DNA from: Pilibacter termitis
GTDB lineage: Bacteria > Bacillota > Bacilli > Lactobacillales > Streptococcaceae
Length of the DNA stretch: 64,000 nt
Direction of reading: 5' to 3'
Assembly: GCF_900167335.1 (NCBI RefSeq)
Contig: NZ_FUXI01000006.1
Span: forward strand, 49,390 to 113,389
Part shown: positions 10,381-18,818 of the stretch, one piece after another
Position numbering within the stretch: position 1 is the stretch's first letter
Layout of the letters: every line of letters begins with the position of its first letter
The notes under the pieces: model-generated
Told to the model about the DNA's origin: nothing
The model's database searches: none
Seen by the model: the letters and a program-made list of their open reading frames with translations, nothing else
Translations under genes and position numbers: made by a program

Positions 10381-10659
10381 GGGGACCTCTAAAAACTCGC
10401 ACTTATCCTAAATTGCTAGTTTTCCGATTTTCTTCGTCAATCTCCTCAACCTTGTCTAGCTACGAAGTGCAGGAGTTTGGCAACTGTTCGCAGTGTCGCT
10501 CGAAACTAAAGTTTCGAGTAAATAAACGACACGGCTCACTGTTGCAAACTCCTTAACGCACTTCTTCGCTTTTCTATGAACCACATAGCTTTCGTCGATT
10601 TCCTCGAAAATAAGAAAAACTAGCTAATTTAGTTTTAAGCGGAGTTTTTAGAGGTACCC
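10381..10659. mobile_element. MITE (family 1), long copy with nested hairpin repeat
   Basis: 279 bp from GGGGACCTCTAAAAACTCG to CGGAGTTTTTAGAGGTACCC, flanked by ATAT on both sides. The outer 45-55 bp on each side are imperfect inverted repeats. The centre (10455-10575) is one complete family-2 hairpin unit. The whole is nearly identical, in reverse orientation, to 15614-15891. It interrupts the PTS operon between EIIC and EIIB. Confidence 0.88.
10455..10575. repeat. Family-2 hairpin unit nested in a MITE
   Basis: Starts TCTAGCTACGAAGTGC and ends with AAGTGCG complement and CTTCTTCGCTTTTC. The central tip is CGAAACTAAAGTTTCG. It has the same layout as the tandem arrays. Confidence 0.85.
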
Positions 10660-10698
10660 ATATAGCAATTCAATAATTGTTTGAAATAAAACCTACTT

Positions 10699-12126
10699 TT
10701 ACATAAATTCAGCGAAGTCACTAAAGTCATCACTGTCAGTTGTGCTTGTGATTTCTTTTTCATTTTCCATGTTCTTTCCAAGAGCTTTGTCAAATGCACT
10801 CGTGTTTACTTCCGTATCATCTGTCATGGAAGATTCATGTGCCTTGAGGAATGGAATATAAATCACGACCATAAAGGCAATTAAAAATAGTTGTAAAATA
10901 GAGTTACGAATATCTCCGCCGCTTGCGATATAGCCATTGATAAGAGGTGGCGTTGACCAAGGAACGTAGACGACAATTTTACTGACCAAACCAATTGCAG
11001 TTGCAAAATAAGCGATAGCAAATGAGAGTAATGGCCCAAAGATGAATGGAATCATGATTACAGGATTCATTACGACAGGGAAACCGTAAATCACAGGCTC
11101 GTTGATATTGAAAATCTCCAGTGGTCCTGCAAGTTTTGCGAATTGACGATTGGATTTTTTCCGACTGACAAGGAAAATTGCGATAATCAACGCAATGGTT
11201 GAACCCGTTCCTCCGATATGTCCGTACAAATCACGGAATGGTAACACGATAATGTTTGGAATATCCGTACCATTTTTAAAAGCCTCAGTATTTTGATTCA
11301 TCGCTGCCAAAAGAGGTGGCTCTAAAATCGGGTTGACAATCCCGCTCGGGTGAATCCCAAGAGAGAAAAGCGTATTGGTAACAAAACAAAGCACTAAAAA
11401 TCCCGGTAAACTTGTTGTTAAATGGAGCATTGGTGCTTGAATCACTTTATTAATTAATTCATGCACGTCCATTTTTGTCAGTTGATGAACAGCAAATGAG
11501 CCAAAACCAAAGACAATCAGCGTAATCATAATTGCCAAAAGTGCGTTAAAACTTTGTGCGACTGCTGGAGGAATCCCGCCAGTAAGTTTGATTTTCAATT
11601 TTTCTTGACGACTTAAAAAGATAAACAATTCTGTTGAAAGAAGTGCTGAGAGAATAGAGGTGAATACACCTGCTGTCCCGAGTAAATCAAACGGCACGAT
11701 ACTAGCAACTTCAACAGCTTTTTCCGCCCCATTCGGAGTTACGGCATTCACAATTGGTACGAAAATGAAAATCACCGCCAGCGTGATAACCGAGCAATAA
11801 ATCGGATTTTCATAATGTTTATTTTTTGCCAAACTGTATGAAATCAATACACCAATGAGCAAGGAATAACAAGAAAGCGAACCGTTGATAATTTTGCTCC
11901 CAAGCTCTTGCCATGTTGCAAGCAAAGCGTCATTGTGAACGAGTCCAGCAATATACCCAGTTTCTGGTGCGATGATAACATAGTTGATTAAGATGAATAC
12001 ACCAGCAAGTACCAAAAAAGGTACGGTTTGAACAAATCCATCACGTAGTGAACGGAAATGGACTTGCGAGCCCATTTTCTGAGCAAAATTACTGATTACA
12101 TCTAAGATTTTTGTCTTTTTCTTCAT
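10699..12126 (-). CDS. PTS lactose/cellobiose-family EIIC permease
   Basis: 475 residues, integral membrane sugar permease of the same family as the one at 6467-7786 (shared VHFRSLRDGF, NINEPVIYGFP, WSTPPLINGY). It is longer at the C-terminus by an acidic, Ser/Asp-rich cytosolic tail of about 45 residues. ATG follows AAGGAGGTTCATTTAAA. It lies 21 bp after EIIA in the same operon. Likely substrate is a beta-glucoside or aminosugar disaccharide; no glycosidase sits in this operon. Confidence 0.92.
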   Translation of the reverse strand: MKKKTKILDVISNFAQKMGSQVHFRSLRDGFVQTVPFLVLAGVFILINYVIIAPETGYIAGLVHNDALLATWQELGSKIINGSLSCYSLLIGVLISYSLAKNKHYENPIYCSVITLAVIFIFVPIVNAVTPNGAEKAVEVASIVPFDLLGTAGVFTSILSALLSTELFIFLSRQEKLKIKLTGGIPPAVAQSFNALLAIMITLIVFGFGSFAVHQLTKMDVHELINKVIQAPMLHLTTSLPGFLVLCFVTNTLFSLGIHPSGIVNPILEPPLLAAMNQNTEAFKNGTDIPNIIVLPFRDLYGHIGGTGSTIALIIAIFLVSRKKSNRQFAKLAGPLEIFNINEPVIYGFPVVMNPVIMIPFIFGPLLSFAIAYFATAIGLVSKIVVYVPWSTPPLINGYIASGGDIRNSILQLFLIAFMVVIYIPFLKAHESSMTDDTEVNTSAFDKALGKNMENEKEITSTTDSDDFSDFAEFM

Positions 12127-12147
12127 TTTAAATGAACCTCCTTGATT

Positions 12148-12471
12148 TTATCCTTCGGAAATTTTGTGAAGTTTTTCGTACATTTTCACCATCTGCTCAG
12201 CCATATCTTTCAATAAAGAAGTGGTCATAAGTTGATCTTCAGCGTGCATAAAAAGCAAACCAAGTTCTACTTTTTCGCCATTTGCCTCTTTTTGAATAAG
12301 CCCGAAATGACTTTCGTGAGCTTTGACGAGTGATTGATTACTCTCTTGGAGTAATTTATTCGCCTCCTCAAAATGCCCTTCTGCTGCTTCATTCATTGCC
12401 AACATAATTTTTGAGCGACCCTCTCCAATTGCAGCAATCATCTGGAATGAAATTTGTTCCATGCCTTCCAT
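12148..12471 (-). CDS. PTS lactose/cellobiose-family EIIA
   Basis: 107-residue, three-helix cytosolic phosphocarrier. The phosphorylated His is in LLFMHAEDQLM (H76). First gene of the minus-strand operon. Two close ATG codons (12471 and 12462) are possible starts; GAAAGGGG lies upstream. It receives phosphate from HPr and donates to EIIB, and may also serve the orphan EIIC at 6467. Confidence 0.92.
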   Translation of the reverse strand: MEGMEQISFQMIAAIGEGRSKIMLAMNEAAEGHFEEANKLLQESNQSLVKAHESHFGLIQKEANGEKVELGLLFMHAEDQLMTTSLLKDMAEQMVKMYEKLHKISEG

Positions 12472-12493
12472 TTTCTTGTAGCCCCTTTCTTTT

Positions 12494-12598
12494 TCTAGCG
12501 GTGAGGAGTGGGAGTTTGTTCGCTGTTTGCAAAACGAAAGTTTTCAGCAATAGCTCACTGCGACAAACTTCTAAACACCTCGATCACTTTCCGTTTTT
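12494..12598. repeat. Degenerate family-2 hairpin unit
   Basis: TCTAGCGGTGAGGAGTGGG at one end and CGACAAACTTCTAAACACC at the other keep the unit's layout, but the tip and lower stem have decayed. It forms part of the 5' leader of the EIIA-EIIC-EIIB transcript. Confidence 0.65.
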
Positions 12599-12606
12599 TA
12601 TCAATC

Positions 12607-12631
12607 TGAAACGTTTACAATACATATTATA
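12607..12631 (-). promoter_or_regulatory. Promoter -10 and cre-like site of the PTS operon
   Basis: Minus strand TATAAT at 12631-12626 is followed directly by TGTAAACGTTTCA (12619-12607), a near-palindromic cre-like sequence placed at the start point. I see no good -35. This fits CcpA repression of a secondary sugar system. Confidence 0.5.
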
Positions 12632-12710
12632 TAGATTTATTTTAAAAAGTATATAGTTTTAACGAAGTGTAATATAAAAGTAAAGAAAATGAAATATTTA
12701 AAGTGGGAAT

Positions 12711-12752
12711 AAAAAAGAATGCGTTCAAGAGTTTGAAGGCATTCTTTTTTGA
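12711..12752. terminator. Terminator after the ABC permease gene
   Basis: AAAAAAGAATGC and GCATTCTTTTTT form a perfect stem with A and T runs on either side. It serves the minus-strand permease gene ending at 12764. Confidence 0.85.
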
Positions 12753-12763
12753 TTTAGTAGTAT

Positions 12764-13879
12764 TTACATTCGTCTTACCCATTTCAATCGTATAGCTGAC
12801 AATAATACTAATAGAAAGATGTAACAACAAAGCACACCCACACCGTTTTCAAAGGTTAATTCATTATTTTTTAGCGGGGCAAAGAAAGTTTCTCCACGAG
12901 TAAGAATGGTCGAGAAATTCATGTACGAAAACGGAAGAATGACGGCTAATTTCCCCAAAAGCCCGTCGCTTGGCAATTGATATTGTGACAGTGCAACAAG
13001 TCCTAATAAAATCCCTAGATTTACTAGAATATTTCCAGAGTAAAGTTGGATGAAAAAACTTAGAATAGATAGGAACAAGAGAATAAGCAATAATAGACAC
13101 ATTTCTTTTAAAACAAATGTTTGAGCAGTCATGACCTCGACAGTTTGCCCGTCTGGAGTGACGACAATGGGATATTTCCAACTACCTGTGCCATTTTTCG
13201 CCATTGCAATAATATAATTAAGCAAAAAACTCACAAGCACAAGAAGAGAGGTCAAACTCGTAAAAAGTAGGAACTTTGTAATGGAGATACGTTTTAGCGA
13301 TACAGGAATGACGTTCAAAAAATCAATTGTCTTTCTTCGTTTTTCCAGCGAATAGGCATAAGACAAAATTAAGCTCACCACTAGAAAAATCGGCATATAT
13401 GGTCGCATGGAGGACATCAGATAATTCACTGCAGGCATAACAGCTGTATCATCAGATACTTTGAGCAATTTATTTTTCACTAAATACTCCAATTTGGCGA
13501 CTAGCAGTTTTTGCTCAACGAGAGTAGGACCACTTATACTTCCATTCTCTACGCCTTTTAAGGTAAAGGTTTCTTTTGCGAGTTCAGCTTTTAACGCTTC
13601 AGTTAAATCGTTGTTCTTGATTTTAGACAAAAGCATTTCATTAAGTTTAAGCTCCTCTGCAATATTTTCTGCTACATGAGGCGGAAGGTCACCAGCGTCT
13701 AAAATTTCCTTTTGCATTTCAATAGAGCCTTCTAGTGCATAAAGGTACCCTTTATCGAAGTTTTCGTCAGGTGTTAAAAGAAATTGCGGGGCAATGGTAA
13801 TGCCGAGAAATATCAAAAACAAGACGATAATTGCTTTTTCCTTAAAGAAATTTCTTAGTTCAAAAAAAGAGTAAGTCAT
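12764..13879 (-). CDS. ABC transporter permease
   Basis: 371 residues. One N-terminal hydrophobic segment is followed by an extracellular helical region of about 130 residues, then five or so further membrane segments. This is the layout of ABC-2 type permeases. Its ATG overlaps the stop codon of the ATPase gene by 4 bases (ATGA), so the two are translationally coupled. Substrate unknown. The AraC regulator at the head of the operon suggests an inducible export or self-protection system. Confidence 0.8.
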   Translation of the reverse strand: MTYSFFELRNFFKEKAIIVLFLIFLGITIAPQFLLTPDENFDKGYLYALEGSIEMQKEILDAGDLPPHVAENIAEELKLNEMLLSKIKNNDLTEALKAELAKETFTLKGVENGSISGPTLVEQKLLVAKLEYLVKNKLLKVSDDTAVMPAVNYLMSSMRPYMPIFLVVSLILSYAYSLEKRRKTIDFLNVIPVSLKRISITKFLLFTSLTSLLVLVSFLLNYIIAMAKNGTGSWKYPIVVTPDGQTVEVMTAQTFVLKEMCLLLLILLFLSILSFFIQLYSGNILVNLGILLGLVALSQYQLPSDGLLGKLAVILPFSYMNFSTILTRGETFFAPLKNNELTFENGVGVLCCYIFLLVLLSAIRLKWVRRM

Positions 13880-14568
13880 TCTATTTCCTCCTCGTAAAAA
13901 TCATTATACGTTTCTTGCAAATCTATCTCTTGTGAATGAAAAACGGAAAATTGTTTCTCTTTTATATAAATCGCTTTATCACAAACTTCTGCGAGATTGA
14001 CCAAGTTATGAGAAGAAAAAAGAATGGTTTTCCCTTCGTTTTTTAGTCTTTTCAAAAAATTCGATACCAATTTCACACTTGTAGGGTCAAGAGAGTTCAT
14101 TGGTTCGTCCAAGAGAAGAACGCTTGCTCCGCTCGCAGCGTATAAAGCGATGAGTAGATGTTGTTTCATTCCGAGTGAAAGTGTTTTGATTTTTTTGTTT
14201 TGATAGTCGCCCATTCGCAATTCTCGGATAATTCCACTCAAATCAGCACTACTTCCCCAGATTTTCTTGACATATTGCAAATGCTCCATGACAGTCAAAT
14301 GAATATACAAATTTTCAGACGAGGGAAGAAAAAAGATACTTTTCAAATATTTTTCTCGATTTTCCTTGTATTTTCTCCCGTCAATTAGAATTTCTCCTTG
14401 TTTAGAAGTTAACAAATTTATGATTAACTTAATAAAAGTCGTTTTTCCCGTTCCGTTTGGAGCGATTAATCCTGTAATCGTGCCTTCATCAAGAGTCAGC
14501 GAGGCATTCTTTAGGATTTCTTTTTCCTTATAGAAAAAAGAGAGATTGTTGATACTTAATTTTGCCAT
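13876..14568 (-). CDS. ABC transporter ATP-binding protein
   Basis: 230 residues. Walker A is in APNGTGKTTF, the signature is LSLGMKQ (a common variant in ABC-2 exporters), and Walker B is VLLLDEP. The start ATG at 14568 follows ACGGAGGAGAAACT; the longer frame would run back into the regulator. The first 13 bases overlap the end of the AraC gene, and its own end overlaps the permease gene. All three form one minus-strand operon. Confidence 0.92.
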   Translation of the reverse strand: MAKLSINNLSFFYKEKEILKNASLTLDEGTITGLIAPNGTGKTTFIKLIINLLTSKQGEILIDGRKYKENREKYLKSIFFLPSSENLYIHLTVMEHLQYVKKIWGSSADLSGIIRELRMGDYQNKKIKTLSLGMKQHLLIALYAASGASVLLLDEPMNSLDPTSVKLVSNFLKRLKNEGKTILFSSHNLVNLAEVCDKAIYIKEKQFSVFHSQEIDLQETYNDFYEEEIE

Positions 14569-15377
14569 AGTTTCTCCTCCGTGGGTTGTAAATAATAATG
14601 TCTTGGTGGGCAACCATAATAAGCGTGAAACGCATTGTAAAAATTTGCACTAGACTCATAGCCAACTTTGAGGGCAATTTCGTCAATTGAATACTTCGTA
14701 TCACGTAGCAATCGCCTTGCGTAGTGCATTCTCATTTCTTGATAAAATTTAAAAAACGTTGTATTTAAGTGTTCTTTAAACCGTCTTTGAATCGTTCTCT
14801 CGCTAAGGTGAAATTTCTTTTCTAAATCATTTAACGTGTGGGAAATAGAGAAATCTTCCTGTAAATACTCAATTATTTCTTTTAAATCTTGTTCACCTTT
14901 GACAAATAAACAAGAGAGAATTTCTTGGTGCAAATCATGATATTTACTCTCCACTAAATGCAAACTGAGATGTGGCAACTTTTCCAAATGCTTTTCCGTT
15001 ATGCCCAAACGATACATCGTTGCGTTCGTTCGATAAGCTCCTACGGCAATCCGTATCATTTTTGACGGAAATTCCATTAAACAATAGGTTAATCCTAGAG
15101 AATCATGAAATAGATCAAAAGTTTTTCCTAAAAATGTATTTTTAAGAATAATTGACTGCTCTCTTTCTTCATATTCGGCAAGATCTCCCATATTTTTTTC
15201 CCGCATTTTTTCAAAATGTACCTCAAATAAAGCCGAGATAGAATGTTCTTCCAAGAAACATTTTACAAAATCTCCTTGTTTTTTATCTAAAAGAATTTCT
15301 TGAGTTTCAGTATCGGTCACTTGAAGAAATGGAAATTCTTTTTTTCTTAAAGATTGTAGCAGTATCTCTCTTTCCAT
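14556..15377 (-). CDS. AraC-family transcriptional regulator
   Basis: 273 residues from ATG 15377, chosen because GGGAGGG lies 6 bases before it. The C-terminal 95 residues contain the two AraC helix-turn-helix motifs (SERTIQRRFKEHLNTT and the YESSANFYNAFHAYYG motif). The N-terminal part has no sugar-cupin signature that I recognise. It is encoded first in an operon with an ABC exporter, so it probably activates or represses that exporter. Confidence 0.85.
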   Translation of the reverse strand: MEREILLQSLRKKEFPFLQVTDTETQEILLDKKQGDFVKCFLEEHSISALFEVHFEKMREKNMGDLAEYEEREQSIILKNTFLGKTFDLFHDSLGLTYCLMEFPSKMIRIAVGAYRTNATMYRLGITEKHLEKLPHLSLHLVESKYHDLHQEILSCLFVKGEQDLKEIIEYLQEDFSISHTLNDLEKKFHLSERTIQRRFKEHLNTTFFKFYQEMRMHYARRLLRDTKYSIDEIALKVGYESSANFYNAFHAYYGCPPRHYYLQPTEEKLWQN

Positions 15378-15392
15378 GTAAATCCCTCCCAT

Positions 15393-15613
15393 TTTTTCGT
15401 AAAAATAATTATATTCGGATATTTGTATCTTTTCTTTTACAAATATAGTTTACATTTTTGTACTTTATTTTTCAAATCAAAATGGAATCAAGTGACAAAT
15501 TGTCAGAATACAATAGAAAACTTGTCGTGATATGATATGTTCACGTTGTAAAAAGTATGCTATACTCAATGAGAGTATGTATGTTGTCAAAAATGATAAC
15601 GGTAACAATTAAA
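15393..15613. other. AT-rich divergent intergenic region
   Basis: 220 bp between the AraC gene and the MITE. It contains a palindrome TGACAAATTGTCA near 15493 and a TATGAT/TATACT-rich stretch at 15531-15566 that could hold plus-strand promoters. I could not assign a convincing -35/-10 pair. Confidence 0.35.
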
Positions 15614-15891
15614 GGGCGCCTCTAAAAACTCCGCTTAAGACTAAATTAGCTAGTTTTTCGATTATCGAGGAAATCGACGAAAGCTATGTGGTTCATAGAA
15701 AAGCGAAGAAGTGCGTTAAGGAGTTTGCAACAGTGAGCCGTGTCGTTTATTTACTCGAAACTTTAGTTTCGAGCGACACTGCGAACAGTTGCCAAACTCC
15801 TGCACTTCGGAGCTAGACAAGGTTGAGGAGATTGACGAAGAAAATCGGAAAACTAGCAATTTAGGATAAGTGCGAGTTTTTAGAGGTGCCC
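15614..15891. mobile_element. MITE (family 1), long copy with nested hairpin repeat
   Basis: 278 bp from GGGCGCCTCTAAAAACTCC to GCGAGTTTTTAGAGGTGCCC, flanked on both sides by TAAA. It is the inverted near-twin of 10381-10659, including the nested family-2 unit at 15698-15819. It ends 25 bp before the lipoprotein start, so it forms most of that gene's leader. Confidence 0.88.
15698..15819. repeat. Family-2 hairpin unit nested in a MITE
   Basis: Complete unit with tip CGAAACTTTAGTTTCG, joined to the MITE arms by short spacers (CGACGAAAGCTATGTGG on the left, GGTTGAGGAGATTGACG on the right) that also occur in the 10381 copy. Confidence 0.85.
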
Positions 15892-15916
15892 TAAAGAATA
15901 TAGGGAGGGTCAATCA

Positions 15917-16708
15917 ATGAAATTGATGAAAAAAGTATTACTCATTGCATTAGGGGTGTTAACTCTTGCGGGGTGTTCCAATGAGAAAAAAGCAACCAAA
16001 GAGCCAACAAAAAATACTACGGAAAAAACAGAGTTAAAAGCGAAAACGAAAAAGGAATATGTTTCTTATTTGACTGCGATTGATAAAAGTAAAGTGCACT
16101 CGGAGAACTCGGAGTTTAGCATGCTAATAAATGTAGAGAATCCAAAGGAATTAGCAGAGGACAATACAAATATTTTTATCGCTCGTGTGGTTTCCTTAGA
16201 TAAGGCGGAAGTTCGCCCAAATTCTCAAGGAAATACTTTTCCAAATACGGTAGGAAAGTTAGAAATTTTGAAGAATTTAAAAGGAAAAGCCACTGGAATG
16301 GTTGAGTTTGCGAGATTTGGAGGAATTATCGAGGAAAAAGAGCGGTACAAAAACGATTTTCCAGAGGCAATCGAAAAAGCCAATGAGCTTAGAGCAAAAG
16401 AAGGGAAAGGCCCTGTCGAGGAGAGTAATGAGCTAGTTGAGATGAAAAAATCGGGCGATATTTATTTAACTGCAGGAGAGGTGTATTTATTTTACGCAAA
16501 TTGGGATAGCGAGTGGAAAAAATATACATTAAATGGTTTTGAATATGGTGCATTAAAATTAGAAGATGAGCAACAGCCAATTGACGAAGTAAAAATGGGG
16601 GAAGATGAAATTGGGAAAACGTGGGAAGTGAAGAACGAGGGAACGGGTCAACAAGAGAATTTGGATGGTTATTTAGAAAAAATTGGTGTCGTGGTAAAAG
16701 AGAAGTAA
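15917..16708 (+). CDS. Lipoprotein, paralogue of the one at 17945
   Basis: 263 residues with a lipoprotein signal peptide (LTLAGC, lipidated Cys near residue 21) and then a Lys/Thr/Glu-rich linker. The body shares with the 17945 protein the patterns SYL..ID.S.V, IF.AR..S.D, GKLEIL.N.KG and a C-terminal GKTW.VKNE motif. No family recognised. It should be anchored to the outer face of the membrane. ATG follows AGGAGGG. With the metzincin gene and the second paralogue it forms a secreted trio, possibly partners or inhibitors of the protease (inference). Confidence 0.8.
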   Translation: MKLMKKVLLIALGVLTLAGCSNEKKATKEPTKNTTEKTELKAKTKKEYVSYLTAIDKSKVHSENSEFSMLINVENPKELAEDNTNIFIARVVSLDKAEVRPNSQGNTFPNTVGKLEILKNLKGKATGMVEFARFGGIIEEKERYKNDFPEAIEKANELRAKEGKGPVEESNELVEMKKSGDIYLTAGEVYLFYANWDSEWKKYTLNGFEYGALKLEDEQQPIDEVKMGEDEIGKTWEVKNEGTGQQENLDGYLEKIGVVVKEK

Positions 16709-16924
16709 AGTATGAGTGGTTTTAGAGCTTTCGTTTGAGTTGAATTTTCTAAGTGTGATTTTTATAGAGTTAACAAACTATAAAACGAATATCTTTAAGA
16801 AATTATTTAGATGATTTATTGACGAGAGAACACAGAAATAATGTAGTGGTTGTAAAATGTTTCAAAAATAGAAAACATTTAATTTTATAGAATCAAAAAA
16901 TTAGATAAAGAAACGGGTGGGAAT
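16709..16924. other. Intergenic region before the metzincin gene
   Basis: 216 bp, AT-rich, with no open frame. No strong terminator or promoter seen; transcription may continue from the lipoprotein gene. Confidence 0.3.
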
Positions 16925-17932
16925 ATGGAGAGATTAAAAAGAGTTGTTGTGTGGGTGTGTGTGATAATTTCTGTTATTCTAGTAGAATATGTGAACGCAT
17001 TATCTCCAAAACCTACTCAACCTGTTTTAGTCGCACAGGTGCATGGACAAAATTATGGTTGGGCAAATAAAGATAGGGGAGGAACCGTGACTGTTGGTAC
17101 GACAGGGAAATCGCTTAGGTTAGAGGCGATAAGAGTTTGGGTTGAAGGGAGGGGGATTGGCGTAGTTTACCAAACACATCTTGCTGGCATAGGTTGGGTT
17201 ACTGCAACAGGCGATGGAAAGATGTCTGGGACAACAGGACAGGGAAGAAGATTAGAGGCGATTGCTTTTAATTTTACAGGCAGTCATGCAGGGAGTGCTT
17301 ATGACATTCAATATCGAGCACATGTTGCTGGAATTGGTTGGCAAGGTTGGCGAAGCGGAGGAGAAGTAGCAGGAACGACGGGGAAAAGTCGAGCGATCGA
17401 GGCATTGCAAATAAGAGTAATTGAGAGAAAAACGCCAGATTTGGGTTCGAAATTAGCAGATGGGATAAGAAGAGTGGACTATTATATAGATAGTTCAGCA
17501 ACACAATTTGTTAATCGCATCAATGGAGCAGTTCATAATTGGATGTACACAGGTTGGGATAATCCCCTTTATATGGAACGATTGTATCACAATCAAGGAA
17601 GCGATATAGATATTTATAGCGTGCCGTATGTCTTTCCGAATCGACCGAATGTAGTTGGAGTGACAGGTTTTTATGACAATCAAAACAGACAAATTATTAA
17701 TTATAGGAATCCGAATTCTAGACACGATTATTCAATAATTTGGATGTCAAGTGCACATCAAAACATGGAATATTTTGATGCAGCGATTAAACATGAGTTA
17801 GGACATGCTTTTGGAATGGATCATTCAAAGAATTTATGGAGCATTATGTATGAAAATCAGTCAATGCAAGTCCGCTCTGTACAAAAAGTAGATAGCGATA
17901 AATTAATCGACCTTTATGGTTGGGATTGGTAA
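16925..17932 (+). CDS. Secreted ChW-repeat metzincin-type metalloprotease
   Basis: 335 residues with an N-terminal signal sequence or anchor (residues about 6-26). Three ChW-type repeats follow (about 38-84, 86-133, 138-180), each with the Gly-Trp core (NYGWANK, GIGWVT, GIGWQGW) and the trailing TTG(K/Q)..R(L/A)EA motif. The C-terminal domain carries the zinc-binding HELGHAFGMDH at 290-300 and a Met-turn SIMY at 306-309, which define metzincins. It should cleave proteins outside the cell, with the ChW repeats binding the surface or a substrate. It is flanked by two paralogous lipoproteins, the second starting 13 bp after its stop. Confidence 0.85.
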   Translation: MERLKRVVVWVCVIISVILVEYVNALSPKPTQPVLVAQVHGQNYGWANKDRGGTVTVGTTGKSLRLEAIRVWVEGRGIGVVYQTHLAGIGWVTATGDGKMSGTTGQGRRLEAIAFNFTGSHAGSAYDIQYRAHVAGIGWQGWRSGGEVAGTTGKSRAIEALQIRVIERKTPDLGSKLADGIRRVDYYIDSSATQFVNRINGAVHNWMYTGWDNPLYMERLYHNQGSDIDIYSVPYVFPNRPNVVGVTGFYDNQNRQIINYRNPNSRHDYSIIWMSSAHQNMEYFDAAIKHELGHAFGMDHSKNLWSIMYENQSMQVRSVQKVDSDKLIDLYGWDW

Positions 17933-17944
17933 GGGGAAAACATC

Positions 17945-18727
17945 ATGAAAAAAATAATTTTATTCTTAATTGCTATCACATTGCTTACTGCTTGTGGCGA
18001 AAAAAATAAGCAAGATAAATCAGAAAGTAGCAACTCTCAAAACAACGAGCCACGATATTATAGCTATTTAGATGATATTGATGTCTCCAATGTTGAAAGG
18101 CTTTTAACGAAAGGATTTTCTTCTATTGATGAAAGTGATCCAAAAACTTTGAATGAGGCATATGAGTATATTTTTCTAGCAAGAGTTCTTTCCATAGACG
18201 GAGCGGTTAATCGTTTTAATCAAGCGGAACAAGCTTCCACGATTGGAAAACTGGAAATTTTGGAAAATATTAAAGGAAACACACCGAAAATTATCCCTTT
18301 TGAACGGTATGGCGGTTATATTAAGGTGAAAGATTATTATAAAGGCAGTTCGGAGAGTCTTTTGGAGAAAGTAAATCGAAATAGAAAAGTCAAAGTACAA
18401 GATGATGAGAGTTATATAGAAGTACTTTTTTCAGAAAATGGAAATGATATTCATTTAAAAGCTGGGGCGGTTTATTTGATGTATGCGTATTATAATACAT
18501 ATATCAAAGAGGAACCAATGTATGCGATTCAAGGAGGGCAATATGGCTCGCTTTCTCTACAAGCAACTGAGGAATCAATTACTCAAGTTATGAAACAAGT
18601 CACACGAAGTGCGAGCGAGGGGGTTGTTATTGGAAAAACATGGAAAGTGAAGAACGAAAGTGACGGAACGAAACAAAATTTGGGAGATTATTTGAAAAAT
18701 ATAGGGATTAAAGTAATAGAGAGATAA
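17945..18727 (+). CDS. Lipoprotein, paralogue of the one at 15917
   Basis: 260 residues, lipobox LLTAC with lipidated Cys at about residue 17, then a short polar linker. It has the same core motifs as the 15917 lipoprotein (IGKLEILENIKG, RYGGYI, AVYLMYAYY, GKTWKVKNE). ATG follows AAGGGGAAAACATC, 13 bp after the metzincin stop, so it is co-transcribed with the protease. Function unknown. The two paralogues probably arose by duplication around the protease gene. Confidence 0.8.
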   Translation: MKKIILFLIAITLLTACGEKNKQDKSESSNSQNNEPRYYSYLDDIDVSNVERLLTKGFSSIDESDPKTLNEAYEYIFLARVLSIDGAVNRFNQAEQASTIGKLEILENIKGNTPKIIPFERYGGYIKVKDYYKGSSESLLEKVNRNRKVKVQDDESYIEVLFSENGNDIHLKAGAVYLMYAYYNTYIKEEPMYAIQGGQYGSLSLQATEESITQVMKQVTRSASEGVVIGKTWKVKNESDGTKQNLGDYLKNIGIKVIER

Positions 18728-18770
18728 GGACGCTTGCACTCCCACAATGACGGTATTCAAATTTTAGATA

Positions 18771-18818
18771 GAGGAAAACCCTTGAAACTTATTTTTTTCA
18801 AGGGTTTTCGTTTTTTAA
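18771..18818. terminator. Bidirectional terminator
   Basis: GAAAACCCTTGAAA and TTTCAAGGGTTTTC form a perfect stem followed by TTTTTT, between the convergent lipoprotein and hydrolase genes. Confidence 0.9.

Noticed and set aside
12411-12656. 81-codon plus-strand frame
   Set aside because: It spans the start of EIIA, a degenerate repeat and the minus-strand promoter; no ribosome site.
15716-15913. 65-codon frame (minus) and its twin at 10350-10556 (plus)
   Set aside because: Both are translations of the same MITE plus hairpin unit, so the shared protein sequence reflects the mobile element.
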